NCBI GenBank assembly: GCA_025929585.1
Contig: JAICPY010000041.1
Location: 1 to 33,824, forward strand
Source of the DNA: Steroidobacter sp.
GTDB lineage: Bacteria; Pseudomonadota; Gammaproteobacteria; Steroidobacterales; Steroidobacteraceae
Reading direction: 5' to 3'
Length of the DNA stretch: 33,824 nucleotides
Below the pieces are notes generated by a model that was not told the DNA's origin, made no database searches, and saw only the letters and a program-made list of their open reading frames with translations. Shown piece after piece: positions 25,840 to 33,734 of this stretch. Position 1 is the stretch's first letter. Every line of letters starts with the position of its first letter. The position numbers and the translations under genes were made by a program.

Positions 25840-26448
25840 TCACTTCTTCGTGCTCTTCTTCTTCGCTGCGGCCTTTTTCTTCGGCGCTGCAGCTTTCTTG
25901 TGTGTCTTGGTTTCGGCTTTCTTGGCCTTCGCTTCGGCTTTCTGTTCGGCCTTTGCCTTCTTCGCCGCTTTCTCTTCGGCCGTCTTCACGGTCTTTTTCT
26001 TCGGCGACGCCTTCTTCGCGGCAGCCTTCTTCTTCGGAGCCTTCTTCTCGCCGTCCGCCTCGGCCGAAGCCTCGGACTGCTCCGCCATCGCAGGCTGATC
26101 GAGCAATTGCATCAAAGCCATTGGAGCCGCGTCGCCGGGACGAACATCCATACGCAGAATACGCGTGTAACCGCCCGGGCGAGCCTTGAAGCGCGGACCC
26201 AGATCTTCGAAAAGCTTGACCACCACTTCCGCATCACGGAGCTGCGAGAAGGCGCGGCGGCGGTTAGCGTCGCTATCAGCCTTACCCAATGTGATCAGCG
26301 GCTCGACGATACGGCGCAGCTCCTTCGCCTTCGGCAAAGTCGTGCGGATCGTTTCGTGCCGAATCAGCGAAGCTGCCATGTTGCGAAGCATCGCCCAGCG
26401 ATGCGGTGCGTTGCGGCTAAGCTGCCGGCCGGAGAGTTGGTGACGCAT
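25840..26448 (-). CDS. rplQ: Ribosomal protein L17 with long Lys/Ala-rich C-terminal tail
   Basis: L17 is a 50S protein at the exit-tunnel side of the large subunit. The first 120 residues are a normal L17 ([47 protein letters not shown]). From about residue 121 to 202 follows a low-complexity extension of about 80 residues made of KKAAAK, PKKK and [12 protein letters not shown] pieces, very basic and alanine-rich, similar in style to histone H1-like or AlgP-like tails. Most bacterial L17 proteins end near residue 120-130. It is the last gene of the alpha cluster, with a strong terminator eight bases or less after its stop. Confidence 0.95.
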   Translation of the reverse strand: MRHQLSGRQLSRNAPHRWAMLRNMAASLIRHETIRTTLPKAKELRRIVEPLITLGKADSDANRRRAFSQLRDAEVVVKLFEDLGPRFKARPGGYTRILRMDVRPGDAAPMALMQLLDQPAMAEQSEASAEADGEKKAPKKKAAAKKASPKKKTVKTAEEKAAKKAKAEQKAEAKAKKAETKTHKKAAAPKKKAAAKKKSTKK

Positions 26449-26455
26449 TTTCTTA

Positions 26456-26538
26456 GTGACTCGTGAATCGTGATTCGTGATTCGCGGCGAATGCTGCGCA
26501 TTCTGACTAACCGCTAACCGCTAACCGCTAACCGCTTC
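26456..26538. repeat. Two different heptamer arrays between rpoA and rplQ
   Basis: In the transcribed (minus) sense the rpoA TGA is followed by AGAAG and four CGGTTAG-type units (26507-26534), ending TTAGTCAGA. Then a perfect small stem GAATGC-GCA-GCATTC (26489-26503) precedes four units of another word (GTGACTC, GTGAATC, GTGATTC, GTGATTC on the plus strand, 26456-26483). The second array stops just before the rplQ start. The arrays are not complementary to each other. Confidence 0.88.
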
Positions 26539-26539
26539 T

Positions 26540-27544
26540 TCAGATCAGATCCCTATCGTCGTCCCGCTTCAGACTAACTGGGGGCCAGTTGTCCAAACGC
26601 ATGCCGAGCGACAAGCCGTGACTTTCCAGAACTTCCTTGATCTCGGTGAGCGATTTCTTGCCCAGGTTTGGTGTACGCAGCAATTCCACTTCCGTACGCT
26701 GCACGAGATCGCCGATGTAGTGAATGTTCTCGGCCTTGAGGCAGTTCGCACTGCGCACGGTGAGCTCGAGCTCATCGACGGGGCGCAACAAGATCGGATC
26801 GAACTGTTGCTCCGCGGCCTTGGAAGCACCTTCATCTTGACCTTGCAGGTCGACGAACACGGACAGCTGATCTTTCAGAATTGAGCCGGCGCGGCGAATT
26901 GCTTCTTCCGCATCGATCGTACCGTTCGTCTCGATATCCAAAATGAGCTTGTCGAGGTTCGTGCGCTGCTCGACGCGCGCGCTTTCAACCGTGTACGTGA
27001 CGCGGCGAATCGGGCTGAACGAAGCGTCGAGCTGCAAACGGCCGATGGGCCCGCTCGATTCTTCGAACGTTGCACGCTGCACAGCCGGACGATAGCCGCG
27101 ACCGCGCTCGACTTTCAGCGTCATGTTGAGCTCGCCCGCTTTGGTCAAATTCGCGATGACCAAATCGCTGTTCAACACTTCCACGTCGTGGTCGAGCTGA
27201 ATGTCTCCTGCAGTGACAGGGCCAGGCCCCTTCTTGTGCAGGCGCAATTCGGTTTCTTCGCGCGCATTCAAGCGAATCGCGACTTGCTTCAAGTTCAATA
27301 GAATATCTACGACGTCTTCTTGCACACCTTCAATGCTGGTGTACTCGTGCAATACGCCATCGATCTCTGCCTCGGTGATTGCGCAGCCGGGCATGGAGGA
27401 CAGCAGCACTCGACGCAATGCGTTGCCCAAGGTGTGCCCGAAACCGCGTTCGAACGGCTCGATCACGACTTTCGCCTGCCGGGCGGTCGTGGGCGTAACT
27501 TTGACGACGCGCGGCTTCAGGAATTCGCCAACGGATGCCTGCAT
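26540..27544 (-). CDS. rpoA: RNA polymerase alpha subunit
   Basis: Alpha dimerises to start polymerase assembly and contacts UP elements and activators. The 334 residues (329 in E. coli) show the N-terminal dimerisation domain ([36 protein letters not shown]), an acidic linker, and the C-terminal domain with [44 protein letters not shown]. This includes the DNA-contacting Arg of [13 protein letters not shown] before ATG 27544 sets the start. A hairpin lies in the leader between rpsD and rpoA. Confidence 0.99.
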   Translation of the reverse strand: MQASVGEFLKPRVVKVTPTTARQAKVVIEPFERGFGHTLGNALRRVLLSSMPGCAITEAEIDGVLHEYTSIEGVQEDVVDILLNLKQVAIRLNAREETELRLHKKGPGPVTAGDIQLDHDVEVLNSDLVIANLTKAGELNMTLKVERGRGYRPAVQRATFEESSGPIGRLQLDASFSPIRRVTYTVESARVEQRTNLDKLILDIETNGTIDAEEAIRRAGSILKDQLSVFVDLQGQDEGASKAAEQQFDPILLRPVDELELTVRSANCLKAENIHYIGDLVQRTEVELLRTPNLGKKSLTEIKEVLESHGLSLGMRLDNWPPVSLKRDDDRDLI

Positions 27545-27580
27545 GGACCATTCACCTGCTTGTGTGCCGTAACGGCTGAC

Positions 27581-27602
27581 GCACTCGTCTTATTACGAGT
27601 GC
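27581..27602 (-). promoter_or_regulatory. Intercistronic hairpin between rpsD and rpoA
   Basis: GCACTCG and CGAGTGC pair perfectly around an eight-base loop 36 bases before the rpoA start, followed by a smaller stem GCCG-TTA-CGGC (27576-27566). The 99-base gap could host a processing site, an internal promoter or S4-dependent control. Confidence 0.4.
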
Positions 27603-27643
27603 AAAGAAAACCAGACCCAAACTAACCGACAAAAACCCAAGAA

Positions 27644-28267
27644 CTACTTCGAATACAGTTCCACAACCAGGTTTTCATTGATGTCCGGGAGAATCTCATC
27701 TCGATCGGGCAGTTGCTTGAACGTGCCGGAAAACTTCTTCTCGTCGACTTCGACCCAATTCGGGAAACCGACCTGAGCCTTGATCTGCATCGCTGTCTGG
27801 ATGCGCAACTGCTTCTGTGCCTTCTCGCGAACCGCGACAACGTCACCGGCCTTGCACTGATAAGACGGTATGCTGACCGTTTCGCCATTCACCGAAATCG
27901 CTTTGTGGCTGACCAGCTGACGCGCTTCGTTGCGAGTCGCGGCGAAACCCATGCGATAAACGACGTTGTCCAAGCGGCCTTCCAGCATCTGCAACAAGAG
28001 CGAGCCTGTCGCGCCTGGACGGCCCGAAGCCTTGATGTAGTAGTTGCGGAACTGACGCTCCAAAACACCGTACATGCGGCGCAGCTTCTGCTTCTCGCGC
28101 AGCTGCAATCCATAGTCGGACAGACGTCCGCGGCGCTCGCCCTTGATACCACCCGGCGGCACTTCGAGCTTGCACTTCGACTCGAGAGGCTTCACGCCGC
28201 TCTTCAAAAACAAGTCCGTACCTTCGCGGCGCGAGAGCTTGCATTTCGGGCCTAAATAACGAGCCAT
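27644..28267 (-). CDS. rpsD: Ribosomal protein S4
   Basis: S4 nucleates 30S assembly on 16S rRNA and in enterobacteria represses the alpha operon. The 207 residues (206 in E. coli) show the N-terminal [23 protein letters not shown], the S4 RNA-binding domain from about residue 95 ([31 protein letters not shown]) and the C-terminal [10 protein letters not shown]. The gap to rpsK is 18 bases without repeats. Confidence 0.99.
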   Translation of the reverse strand: MARYLGPKCKLSRREGTDLFLKSGVKPLESKCKLEVPPGGIKGERRGRLSDYGLQLREKQKLRRMYGVLERQFRNYYIKASGRPGATGSLLLQMLEGRLDNVVYRMGFAATRNEARQLVSHKAISVNGETVSIPSYQCKAGDVVAVREKAQKQLRIQTAMQIKAQVGFPNWVEVDEKKFSGTFKQLPDRDEILPDINENLVVELYSK

Positions 28268-28285
28268 GAATCTTCCTCGAAAAAA

Positions 28286-28705
28286 CTAGACGCGACGCTT
28301 CTTGGGCGGACGGCAACCGTTATGCGGTATGGGCGTCACGTCAGCGATATTTGTGATCTTCAATCCACAGCCGTTGAGCGCGCGCACTGCCGATTCACGG
28401 CCGGGTCCTGGACCCTTGACGCGCACTTCGACCATCTTCACGCCATGCTCTTGAGCCGCATTGCCAGCCTTCTCGGCTGCGACCTGCGCAGCGAACGGCG
28501 TGCTTTTGCGCGAGCCGCGAAAACCACAGCCACCGGAAGTGGCCCATGACAACGTGTTGCCTTGGCGATCCGTGATCGTGATGATCGTGTTGTTGAAGGA
28601 TGCGTGCACGTGCGCGATCGCGTCGGTCACGTGCTTCTTGACCTTCTTGCGGCCTTTCGTGCCGCCGGCGGCGGCGCCCTGTTGACCCTGTTTCTGCTCA
28701 GCCAT
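28286..28705 (-). CDS. rpsK: Ribosomal protein S11
   Basis: S11 lies on the 30S platform. The 139 residues include the conserved [48 protein letters not shown] and the tail [18 protein letters not shown]. The N-terminus is about ten residues longer than in E. coli and is Gln/Gly/Ala-rich ([18 protein letters not shown]). AGGAGAAG lies upstream of ATG 28705 and is also the flank of the heptamer array in front of it. Confidence 0.99.
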   Translation of the reverse strand: MAEQKQGQQGAAAGGTKGRKKVKKHVTDAIAHVHASFNNTIITITDRQGNTLSWATSGGCGFRGSRKSTPFAAQVAAEKAGNAAQEHGVKMVEVRVKGPGPGRESAVRALNGCGLKITNIADVTPIPHNGCRPPKKRRV

Positions 28706-28718
28706 GTGTCTCTCTAGG

Positions 28719-28817
28719 AGAAGTGACTCGTGACTAGTGATTCGTGACTAGCAAGAGTGCTTCGGTTAATCGCTTTGCTGTTGACTAGCCACTACGATGA
28801 GCAACTAGCCACTTCTG
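28719..28817. repeat. Facing heptamer arrays between rpsM and rpsK
   Basis: On the plus strand AGAAG is followed by GTGACTC, GTGACTA, GTGATTC and GTGACTA (28723-28750). In the transcribed sense, just after the rpsM stop, AGAAG is followed by TGGCTAG twice (within 28783-28814) separated by TTGCTCATCGTAG. The array unit near rpsK overlaps its ribosome site (GGAGAAG). Between the arms lies about 30 bases with a weak GCAAG/CTTTGC stem. Confidence 0.82.
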
Positions 28818-28819
28818 TG

Positions 28820-29200
28820 TTACGCCTTGCCCGGCGGTGCGTTCATCTTCACGGCTGCCTTGCGCGGACCCTTGCGAGTACGTGCATTCGTGCGTGTGCG
28901 TTGTCCACGCAACGGCAAACCGCGGCGATGACGGATGCCGCGGTAGCAGCCTAGGTCCATCAATCGCTTGATGTTCATCGACACTTCGCGGCGCAGATCG
29001 CCCTCGACCGTGAGCTTGCCGATCTGCGTACGCAGAGCGGTGACTTCAGCCTCGGTGAGATCCTTCACCATGGTGTTGAGCTTGATGCCTGCGGCCTCGC
29101 AAGCCTTCTTGGCCTGCGTGTTGCCTACACCATAGATATGGGTGAGTCCCACCCATACATGTTTGTTCATCGGTATGTTGATACCGGCAATACGGGCCAT
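28820..29200 (-). CDS. rpsM: Ribosomal protein S13
   Basis: S13 forms an intersubunit bridge at the 30S head. The 126 residues begin [26 protein letters not shown] and end in the basic [35 protein letters not shown] about nine bases before ATG 29200 sets the start rather than the GTG nine bases further. It is the first alpha-operon gene in E. coli; here it lies 172 bases behind rpmJ, with a large hairpin element in the gap. Confidence 0.99.
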   Translation of the reverse strand: MARIAGINIPMNKHVWVGLTHIYGVGNTQAKKACEAAGIKLNTMVKDLTEAEVTALRTQIGKLTVEGDLRREVSMNIKRLMDLGCYRGIRHRRGLPLRGQRTRTNARTRKGPRKAAVKMNAPPGKA

Positions 29201-29272
29201 TGCGAGCACTCCCCGCGACGAAAAGCGCGGAACTGTAAACCAAAAAACCTAGTAACTCAATGCCTTAAGAAA

Positions 29273-29361
29273 GAAGCGGTTAGCGGTTAGCGGTTAGCGG
29301 TTAGCAAGGACGCCTTTTCGGGTCCTTATCTGACTAACCGCTAACCGCTAACCCCTGATCA
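29273..29361. repeat. Cruciform heptamer element between rpmJ and rpsM
   Basis: Four CGGTTAG units (29277-29304, preceded by AGAAG) face three CTAACCG-type units (29334-29354). A 20-base perfect stem (29285-29304 with 29334-29353) encloses an inner perfect stem AAGGAC / GTCCTT (29306-29311 with 29322-29327). In the transcribed sense the array follows the rpmJ stop after AGAAGTGATCAGG and ends TTAGTCAGA, as in the rpoA-rplQ element. It lies exactly where the spc and alpha operons meet. Confidence 0.93.
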
Positions 29362-29372
29362 CTTCTCGCCCT

Positions 29373-29486
29373 TTAGCCCTGCCTCTGCTTGTGGCGCGCG
29401 TCAGAGCAAATGACGTACACGACGCGGCGGCGACGCACGATCTTGCAGTTCTTGCAGATCTTTTTGACGGAAGCACGGACCTTCAT
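29373..29486 (-). CDS. rpmJ: Ribosomal protein L36
   Basis: This short gene encodes 37 residues, [20 protein letters not shown] to RHKQRQG. It is the zinc-binding (C+) type of L36: Cys11, Cys14, Cys27 and His32 form the ribbon. L36 binds 23S rRNA domain V/VI and stabilises the 50S subunit. GGGAGAG lies just before the ATG, itself preceded by a perfect hairpin (29499-29515). Its place between secY and rpsM is that of gammaproteobacteria. Confidence 0.97.
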   Translation of the reverse strand: MKVRASVKKICKNCKIVRRRRVVYVICSDARHKQRQG

Positions 29487-29498
29487 GACTCTCTCCCA

Positions 29499-29515
29499 CG
29501 ATCGCCTTGCGATCG
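29499..29515 (-). promoter_or_regulatory. Hairpin in front of the rpmJ ribosome site
   Basis: CGATCGC-AAG-GCGATCG is a perfect seven-base stem ending 12 bases before the rpmJ ATG, directly before GGGAGAG. It could influence translation or mRNA processing. Confidence 0.4.
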
Positions 29516-29529
29516 CACCAAACCCTAGC

Positions 29530-29608
29530 TGCAGGCTCGAGGCTGGGGACTAGGTAGAGCGGTGTGCGGCTCTTCCCAGTCCCCAGCCCCTAGATCCTCC
29601 AGCCCCTA
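29530..29608. repeat. Inverted repeats between secY and rpmJ
   Basis: In the transcribed sense the secY stop TAG is the first part of TAGGGGCTGG (29599-29608), repeated at about 29583-29592. The arm GGGGCTGGGGACTGGG (29575-29590) faces GAGGCTGGGGACTAGG (29539-29554, plus strand), differing at two positions, around a 20-base loop. The period is mostly seven. It belongs with the other intergenic elements although the word is different. Confidence 0.78.
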
Positions 29609-30952
29609 TTGCGTCTGTCCTGGACGGCCGTAGCCGCGCAGATTCGCTTTCTTCATCAAGCCCTCGTATTGGTGCGACATCAGGTGCGCCGCGACCTGGG
29701 CTTGGAAATCCATGACCACCACCACGATGATCAGCAACGACGTGCCACCGAAGTAAAAAGGCACGCTGAAACGAGAAATCAGAAATTCGGGCAGCAAGCA
29801 CACGATGGTGACGTACAGGGCGCCCCAGACCGTGAGCCGTGTTAGCACCTTGTCGATGTATTCGCCGGTCTGCTGGCCTGGACGAATACCCGGAATGAAG
29901 GCACCTGACTTCTTCAGGTTCTCCGCCGTCTCACGCGAGTTGAAGACCAGCGCGGTGTAGAAGAAGCAGAAGAAAATGATCAAACCGCCGTACAGGACCA
30001 TGTGCGCCGGTTGTCCGGGCGTCATTGCTGCCGACACGCTTTGCAGCCACCCCATGCCGTCAGCCGTCCCCGACCAGCTGGCAATCGTTGCCGGAAACAG
30101 CAGCAAGCTCGACGCGAAGATCGGAGGGATCACGCCCGACATGTTCAGCTTGAACGGCAGATGAGTGCTCTGACCCGCGAACATCTTGCGGCCCTGCTGA
30201 CGCTTCGCGTAGTTCACTTGGATGCGACGCTGGCCCCGCTCGACGAATACGACGAACGCCGTGACCGCGATCACCATCGTGAACAGAATCAGCGCGAGAG
30301 CTGCGTGAATCTCACCCGTGCGCACCAATTCGAGCGTCCCGCCGATCGCCGAGGGCAGGCCAGCCACGATACCGGCCAAAATGATCATCGAGATGCCGTT
30401 ACCCAATCCGCGCTCAGTGATCTGCTCACCTAGCCACATCAAGAACATCGACCCGGCAATCAGCGTCGTAACCGCGACGAATACGAACTGCGGACCGGGA
30501 TTGATCACAACGCCCTGATTCTGAAATGCCACGGCAGCCGAGGCACCTTGCACCAACGCGAGAAACACAGTGCCGTAGCGCGTGTACTGCGTCAGCTTAC
30601 GTCGACCGGATTCGCCTTCTTTCTTGATCGCTGCGAGTTGCGGCACGACCACGGCCATCATCTGTACGATGATGGATGCGGAAATGTAAGGCATGACTCC
30701 CAAGGCGAAGATCGACAGTCGCTCGAGCGCACCGCCCGAGAACATGTTGAACATGTTGAGAATCGTGCCTTGCTGGTCCTGGAAGAACCGCGCGAGCGCC
30801 ACGGGATCGATGCCCGGCACTGGGATGAATGTGCCGACTCGATAGACGATCAAGGCGCCGATCAAGAAGAACAACCGCTGTCGCAGCTCTGCGAAGCGGG
30901 TCATCTCGCCGAAGGCCGAGATCGGTGCTGCGGTGGCGGACTTAGTGGCCAC
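29606..30952 (-). CDS. secY: Preprotein translocase subunit SecY
   Basis: SecY is the ten-helix channel of the Sec translocon. The 448 residues (443 in E. coli) show the plug-side start [40 protein letters not shown], the cytoplasmic loop with [30 protein letters not shown]-like [23 protein letters not shown], and a C-terminus ending [18 protein letters not shown]. The start is GTG at 30952. It follows rplO by 36 bases without a repeat. Confidence 0.99.
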   Translation of the reverse strand: MATKSATAAPISAFGEMTRFAELRQRLFFLIGALIVYRVGTFIPVPGIDPVALARFFQDQQGTILNMFNMFSGGALERLSIFALGVMPYISASIIVQMMAVVVPQLAAIKKEGESGRRKLTQYTRYGTVFLALVQGASAAVAFQNQGVVINPGPQFVFVAVTTLIAGSMFLMWLGEQITERGLGNGISMIILAGIVAGLPSAIGGTLELVRTGEIHAALALILFTMVIAVTAFVVFVERGQRRIQVNYAKRQQGRKMFAGQSTHLPFKLNMSGVIPPIFASSLLLFPATIASWSGTADGMGWLQSVSAAMTPGQPAHMVLYGGLIIFFCFFYTALVFNSRETAENLKKSGAFIPGIRPGQQTGEYIDKVLTRLTVWGALYVTIVCLLPEFLISRFSVPFYFGGTSLLIIVVVVMDFQAQVAAHLMSHQYEGLMKKANLRGYGRPGQTQ

Positions 30953-30988
30953 GGATTCCTTACGCTGATGGATTACCGATGGGAGAAA

Positions 30989-31426
30989 TTAGGCTGTCTC
31001 GACCTTGCCGCCGGCAGCTTCGATAGCCGCGCGGGCACCTTTGGTGACATGCACGCCTTTGACAGTGATCGCCTTGCCGAATTCACCGGACGCAACGATG
31101 CGGGCGCGCAGAGCTTGAAGTGGGACCACATTTGCGGCCTTCAAGGACTCCAGATCCACCACGTCGGCTTTCACCTTCGCTAGTTCGGACAAACGCACCT
31201 CTGCGACGGTCGGAGCCACTTTGGAGCGAAAACCGCTCTTCGGCAAACGGCGCTGCAAAGGCATCTGACCGCCTTCGAAGCCGACCTTGTGATAGCCGCC
31301 CTTACGAGCGCGCTGACCCTTGACGCCGCGGCCGCAAGTCTTGCCCTGCCCGGCCGATGCACCGCGGCCGACGCGCAAACGCGTCTTCTTGCTGCCCGGT
31401 GCTGGAGAAATGCTGTTTAACTTCAT
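30989..31426 (-). CDS. rplO: Ribosomal protein L15
   Basis: L15 is a late-assembling 50S protein. The 145 residues (144 in E. coli) have the Gly/Arg-rich extended N-terminus ([39 protein letters not shown]) and the globular C-terminal part with [21 protein letters not shown]. The ATG at 31426 follows the repeat element behind rpmD. Confidence 0.99.
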   Translation of the reverse strand: MKLNSISPAPGSKKTRLRVGRGASAGQGKTCGRGVKGQRARKGGYHKVGFEGGQMPLQRRLPKSGFRSKVAPTVAEVRLSELAKVKADVVDLESLKAANVVPLQALRARIVASGEFGKAITVKGVHVTKGARAAIEAAGGKVETA

Positions 31427-31440
31427 AACTCGATTCTCTG

Positions 31441-31520
31441 GTTGACTGTTGACCGTTGCAGTTGGCGGTGGGAGCAGAAATCCTCTTCCTGCCGTTAACC
31501 GTCAACGACAACCCTCAACC
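31441..31520. repeat. Facing heptamer arrays between rpmD and rplO
   Basis: The plus-strand array is GTTGACT, GTTGACC, GTTGCAG (31441-31461). The facing array (31493-31520) reads in the transcribed sense GGTTGAG, GGTTGTC, GTTGACG, GTTAACG. The rpmD stop TGA (31515-31517) lies in the first of these units, so the last codons of rpmD are part of the repeat. Confidence 0.82.
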
Positions 31521-31712
31521 CTGTTCTTCCACCTTCAACAAGTGGTTCGATGCACGAATCATCCCGCGCACTTCCGGCGTGTCCGTGAGGACAGCGGTAT
31601 CGCGAATTCGGCGCAGGCCCAATCCACGGACCGTCGCGCGATGTGACTTGAGCTGACCGAAGGCGCTCTTCACGAGCGTGACCTTTACCGTTTTAGCTTT
31701 GGCGTTTGCCAT
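31515..31712 (-). CDS. rpmD: Ribosomal protein L30
   Basis: L30 is a small 50S protein of the alpha-beta fold. The 65 residues contain [54 protein letters not shown], slightly longer at the N-terminus than E. coli L30 (59). It lies between rpsE and rplO in the usual order; the gap to rpsE is 27 bases. The final QG and stop are inside a heptamer array. Confidence 0.98.
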   Translation of the reverse strand: MANAKAKTVKVTLVKSAFGQLKSHRATVRGLGLRRIRDTAVLTDTPEVRGMIRASNHLLKVEEQG

Positions 31713-31739
31713 GATCAGTTAGCCTCTCGTGCGGCGCAA

Positions 31740-32246
31740 TTAAGCCACGATCTCTTCGACGCGCTTACCGCGCTTCGCTGCGATATCGTCGGGTGATTGC
31801 GTGCTCGTCAATGCGTTCATCGTGGCGCGAACCACGTTGATGGGATTGCGAGAGCCATAGCTCTTCGCCAGAACGTTGCGCACGCCCGCACACTCGAATA
31901 CGGCGCGCATGCCACCGCCGGCGATCAGGCCGGTACCGTCTGCAGCCGGTTGCATGTAAACGCGTGTCGTGCCGTGACGCCCGCGTACCGCGTAATGCAG
32001 CGTTGCATTCTTGAGCGCAACCGTGGAGAGGTTCTTGCGGGCAGCTTGCATGGCCTTCTGGATGGCGACCGGCACTTCGCGAGCCTTGCCGTAGCCAAAG
32101 CCCACTTTGCCGCGGCCATCGCCGACGACCGTAAGCGCTGTGAAGCCGAACTGACGTCCGCCCTTCACGACCTTCGCCACGCGATTCACAGCAACCAACT
32201 TCTCGATGAACTCGTCGCTCGATGCTGTCTTTTCAACTCTGGCCAT
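31740..32246 (-). CDS. rpsE: Ribosomal protein S5
   Basis: S5 is a 30S protein with a role in decoding accuracy and RNA unwinding at the entry tunnel. The 168 residues (167 in E. coli) show the N-terminal double-stranded RNA-binding-like domain ([48 protein letters not shown]) and the C-terminal [42 protein letters not shown] 32246 lies about 45 bases after the repeat behind rplR. Confidence 0.99.
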   Translation of the reverse strand: MARVEKTASSDEFIEKLVAVNRVAKVVKGGRQFGFTALTVVGDGRGKVGFGYGKAREVPVAIQKAMQAARKNLSTVALKNATLHYAVRGRHGTTRVYMQPAADGTGLIAGGGMRAVFECAGVRNVLAKSYGSRNPINVVRATMNALTSTQSPDDIAAKRGKRVEEIVA

Positions 32247-32290
32247 TGCCTATTTCCTAACTTCAGAAAATGGAGCGGTAGCGACTCTGC

Positions 32291-32325
32291 CTATCCGCTA
32301 TCCGCTATCCGCTATCCGCTTCTAA
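32291..32325. repeat. Heptamer array between rplR and rpsE
   Basis: Four CTATCCG units (32291-32318); in the transcribed sense, AGAAG followed by four CGGATAG units and GCAGA, five bases after the rplR stop. It differs from the CGGTTAG array by one base per unit and has the same flanks. The opposite arm is reduced to AGCGGTAGCG (32275-32284). Confidence 0.88.
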
Positions 32326-32327
32326 AC

Positions 32328-32678
32328 CTAGAACTCCAACCCGTTCTCGCGCGCCGCATCGGCCAGCGCCTTGATGCGGCCGTGGAACTTGAAGCCCGAA
32401 CGATCGAAGGCCACTTGCGTAATGCCCGCTGCCTTCGCTCGTTCTGCGATCGCCTTGCCTACAGCGGCTGCTGCGGTCGCATTTCCCGTGTTCTTCAGTC
32501 CCTCGCGAACGTCCTTCTGCAAGGTCGACGCCGACGCGAGCACCTTCGATTGCGTGTCGAAAATCTGCGCGTAGATATGTTGCGGCGTGCGATGCACCGA
32601 CAATCGCAGAGCTTTGAGCTCGCGAATCTTGGCTCGGCTGCGCACTGCGCGTCTCAACCGTTGGGCGTTCTTGTTCAT
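32328..32678 (-). CDS. rplR: Ribosomal protein L18
   Basis: L18 binds 5S rRNA in the central protuberance. The 116 residues (117 in E. coli) show [39 protein letters not shown] and the C-terminal [24 protein letters not shown]. It lies between rplF and rpsE, with a heptamer element on each side. Confidence 0.99.
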   Translation of the reverse strand: MNKNAQRLRRAVRSRAKIRELKALRLSVHRTPQHIYAQIFDTQSKVLASASTLQKDVREGLKNTGNATAAAAVGKAIAERAKAAGITQVAFDRSGFKFHGRIKALADAARENGLEF

Positions 32679-32684
32679 AACTCA

Positions 32685-32760
32685 GTGACTCGTGACTAGT
32701 GACTAGTGACTCGTGATGGGTTGCTCATCTTTCGACCCGCGACCCGCGATTCTCGAATCA
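32685..32760. repeat. Facing heptamer arrays between rplF and rplR
   Basis: The plus-strand array is GTGACTC, GTGACTA, GTGACTA, GTGACTC, GTGATGG (32685-32719). The facing array (32733-32760) reads in the transcribed sense TGATTCG, AGAATCG, CGGGTCG, CGGGTCG, directly after AGAAG. The TGA of its first unit is the rplF stop codon, and AAGAAG encodes the last two lysines. A weak GATG/CATC stem lies between. Confidence 0.85.
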
Positions 32761-33294
32761 CTTCTTCTTCGCTTCCTTCAACTCGATCTTCTCGCCGGCG
32801 TAGCGCACGCCCTTGCCCTTGTAAGGCTCGGGTGGGCGGAACGCGCGGATGTCCGCCGCGACCTGACCGATCTTCTGCACATCCGAGCCCTTCAACACGA
32901 TTTCAGTCTGCGAGGGCGTCTCGATGGTGATGCCTTCGGGCGCCACATAGACGACTGGATGCGAAAAGCCGAGCGTCAGATTCAAGTTCTTACCTTGAGC
33001 CTGCGCGCGATAACCGACGCCGACGAGCTCGAGCTTGCGCTCATAGCCCTTGCTCACGCCCTCGACGATATTCGCCAAATGCGCGCGTGTGGACCCGGCG
33101 ACCATATCTGCTTCGCGGGCTTCGCTTGCCTTCTGGATCTTCAGCTCATTGCCGTCTTGCACGACCTTCACGTGAAGGCTGTTCAACGTCAGGCTGAGCG
33201 TCCCCTTGCCACCTTTCACGGTGACCGAGTCCGCGCTGATCGTTGCAGTGACGCCTTGCGGCAGTGGCACTGGTTGTTTAGCTACTCGAGACAT
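32758..33294 (-). CDS. rplF: Ribosomal protein L6
   Basis: L6 supports the factor-binding site of the 50S subunit. The 178 residues (177 in E. coli) start [19 protein letters not shown], with [30 protein letters not shown] and the C-terminal signature [20 protein letters not shown]. The start at ATG 33294 matches the family; the frame extends upstream into rpsH sequence. Its stop codon is inside the following heptamer array. Confidence 0.99.
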   Translation of the reverse strand: MSRVAKQPVPLPQGVTATISADSVTVKGGKGTLSLTLNSLHVKVVQDGNELKIQKASEAREADMVAGSTRAHLANIVEGVSKGYERKLELVGVGYRAQAQGKNLNLTLGFSHPVVYVAPEGITIETPSQTEIVLKGSDVQKIGQVAADIRAFRPPEPYKGKGVRYAGEKIELKEAKKK

Positions 33295-33313
33295 GATCTT
33301 GCGATTCCTATGA

Positions 33314-33709
33314 TCAGGACACGATGCACAGCACTTCGCCACCGTGACCGGAGGCGCGTGCTTGGCGATCCGTCATCACACCTTGCGAGGTAGAGACGAT
33401 GGCGACGCCCAAACCACCCAGAATGGATGGCAGCTCATCTTTCCCCTTGTACACGCGCAGGCCTGGACGGCTAACGCGCTCGAGGCGATCGATGACAGGG
33501 CGGCCCTGGTAATACTTGAGTTGCACGGCAAGCGTCGGCTTGCCGTCCTGCACACTCGCGGAAAAGTCTTCGATGTAGCCTTGTTCCTTCAGCACCTGCG
33601 CAATCGCAATCTTCACTTTGGAAGTCGGCACGTGAACTTCGGTTTTACCCGAAGACTGGCCATTGCGAATGCGAGTCAGGAAATCGGCAATCGGATCCGT
33701 CATGCTCAT
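33314..33709 (-). CDS. rpsH: Ribosomal protein S8
   Basis: S8 is an early 30S assembly protein and, in E. coli, the repressor of the spc operon. The 131 residues (130 in E. coli) start [18 protein letters not shown] and end [33 protein letters not shown]. It lies 25 bases after rpsN and 19 before rplF, without a heptamer element in either gap. Confidence 0.99.
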   Translation of the reverse strand: MSMTDPIADFLTRIRNGQSSGKTEVHVPTSKVKIAIAQVLKEQGYIEDFSASVQDGKPTLAVQLKYYQGRPVIDRLERVSRPGLRVYKGKDELPSILGGLGVAIVSTSQGVMTDRQARASGHGGEVLCIVS

Positions 33710-33734
33710 GTCTTAGCTCCAGTGGTTCCAGCTG

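Noticed and set aside
25900-26466. Frames on the plus strand across the rplQ region
   Set aside because: They are leucine/phenylalanine-rich translations of the antisense of the lysine-rich tail and L17 core, produced by low-complexity DNA.
26456-32760. CRISPR array as an explanation of the repeats
   Set aside because: Units are 7 or 9 bases with no spacers of regular length, occur in facing pairs in many gaps, and no cas genes are present.
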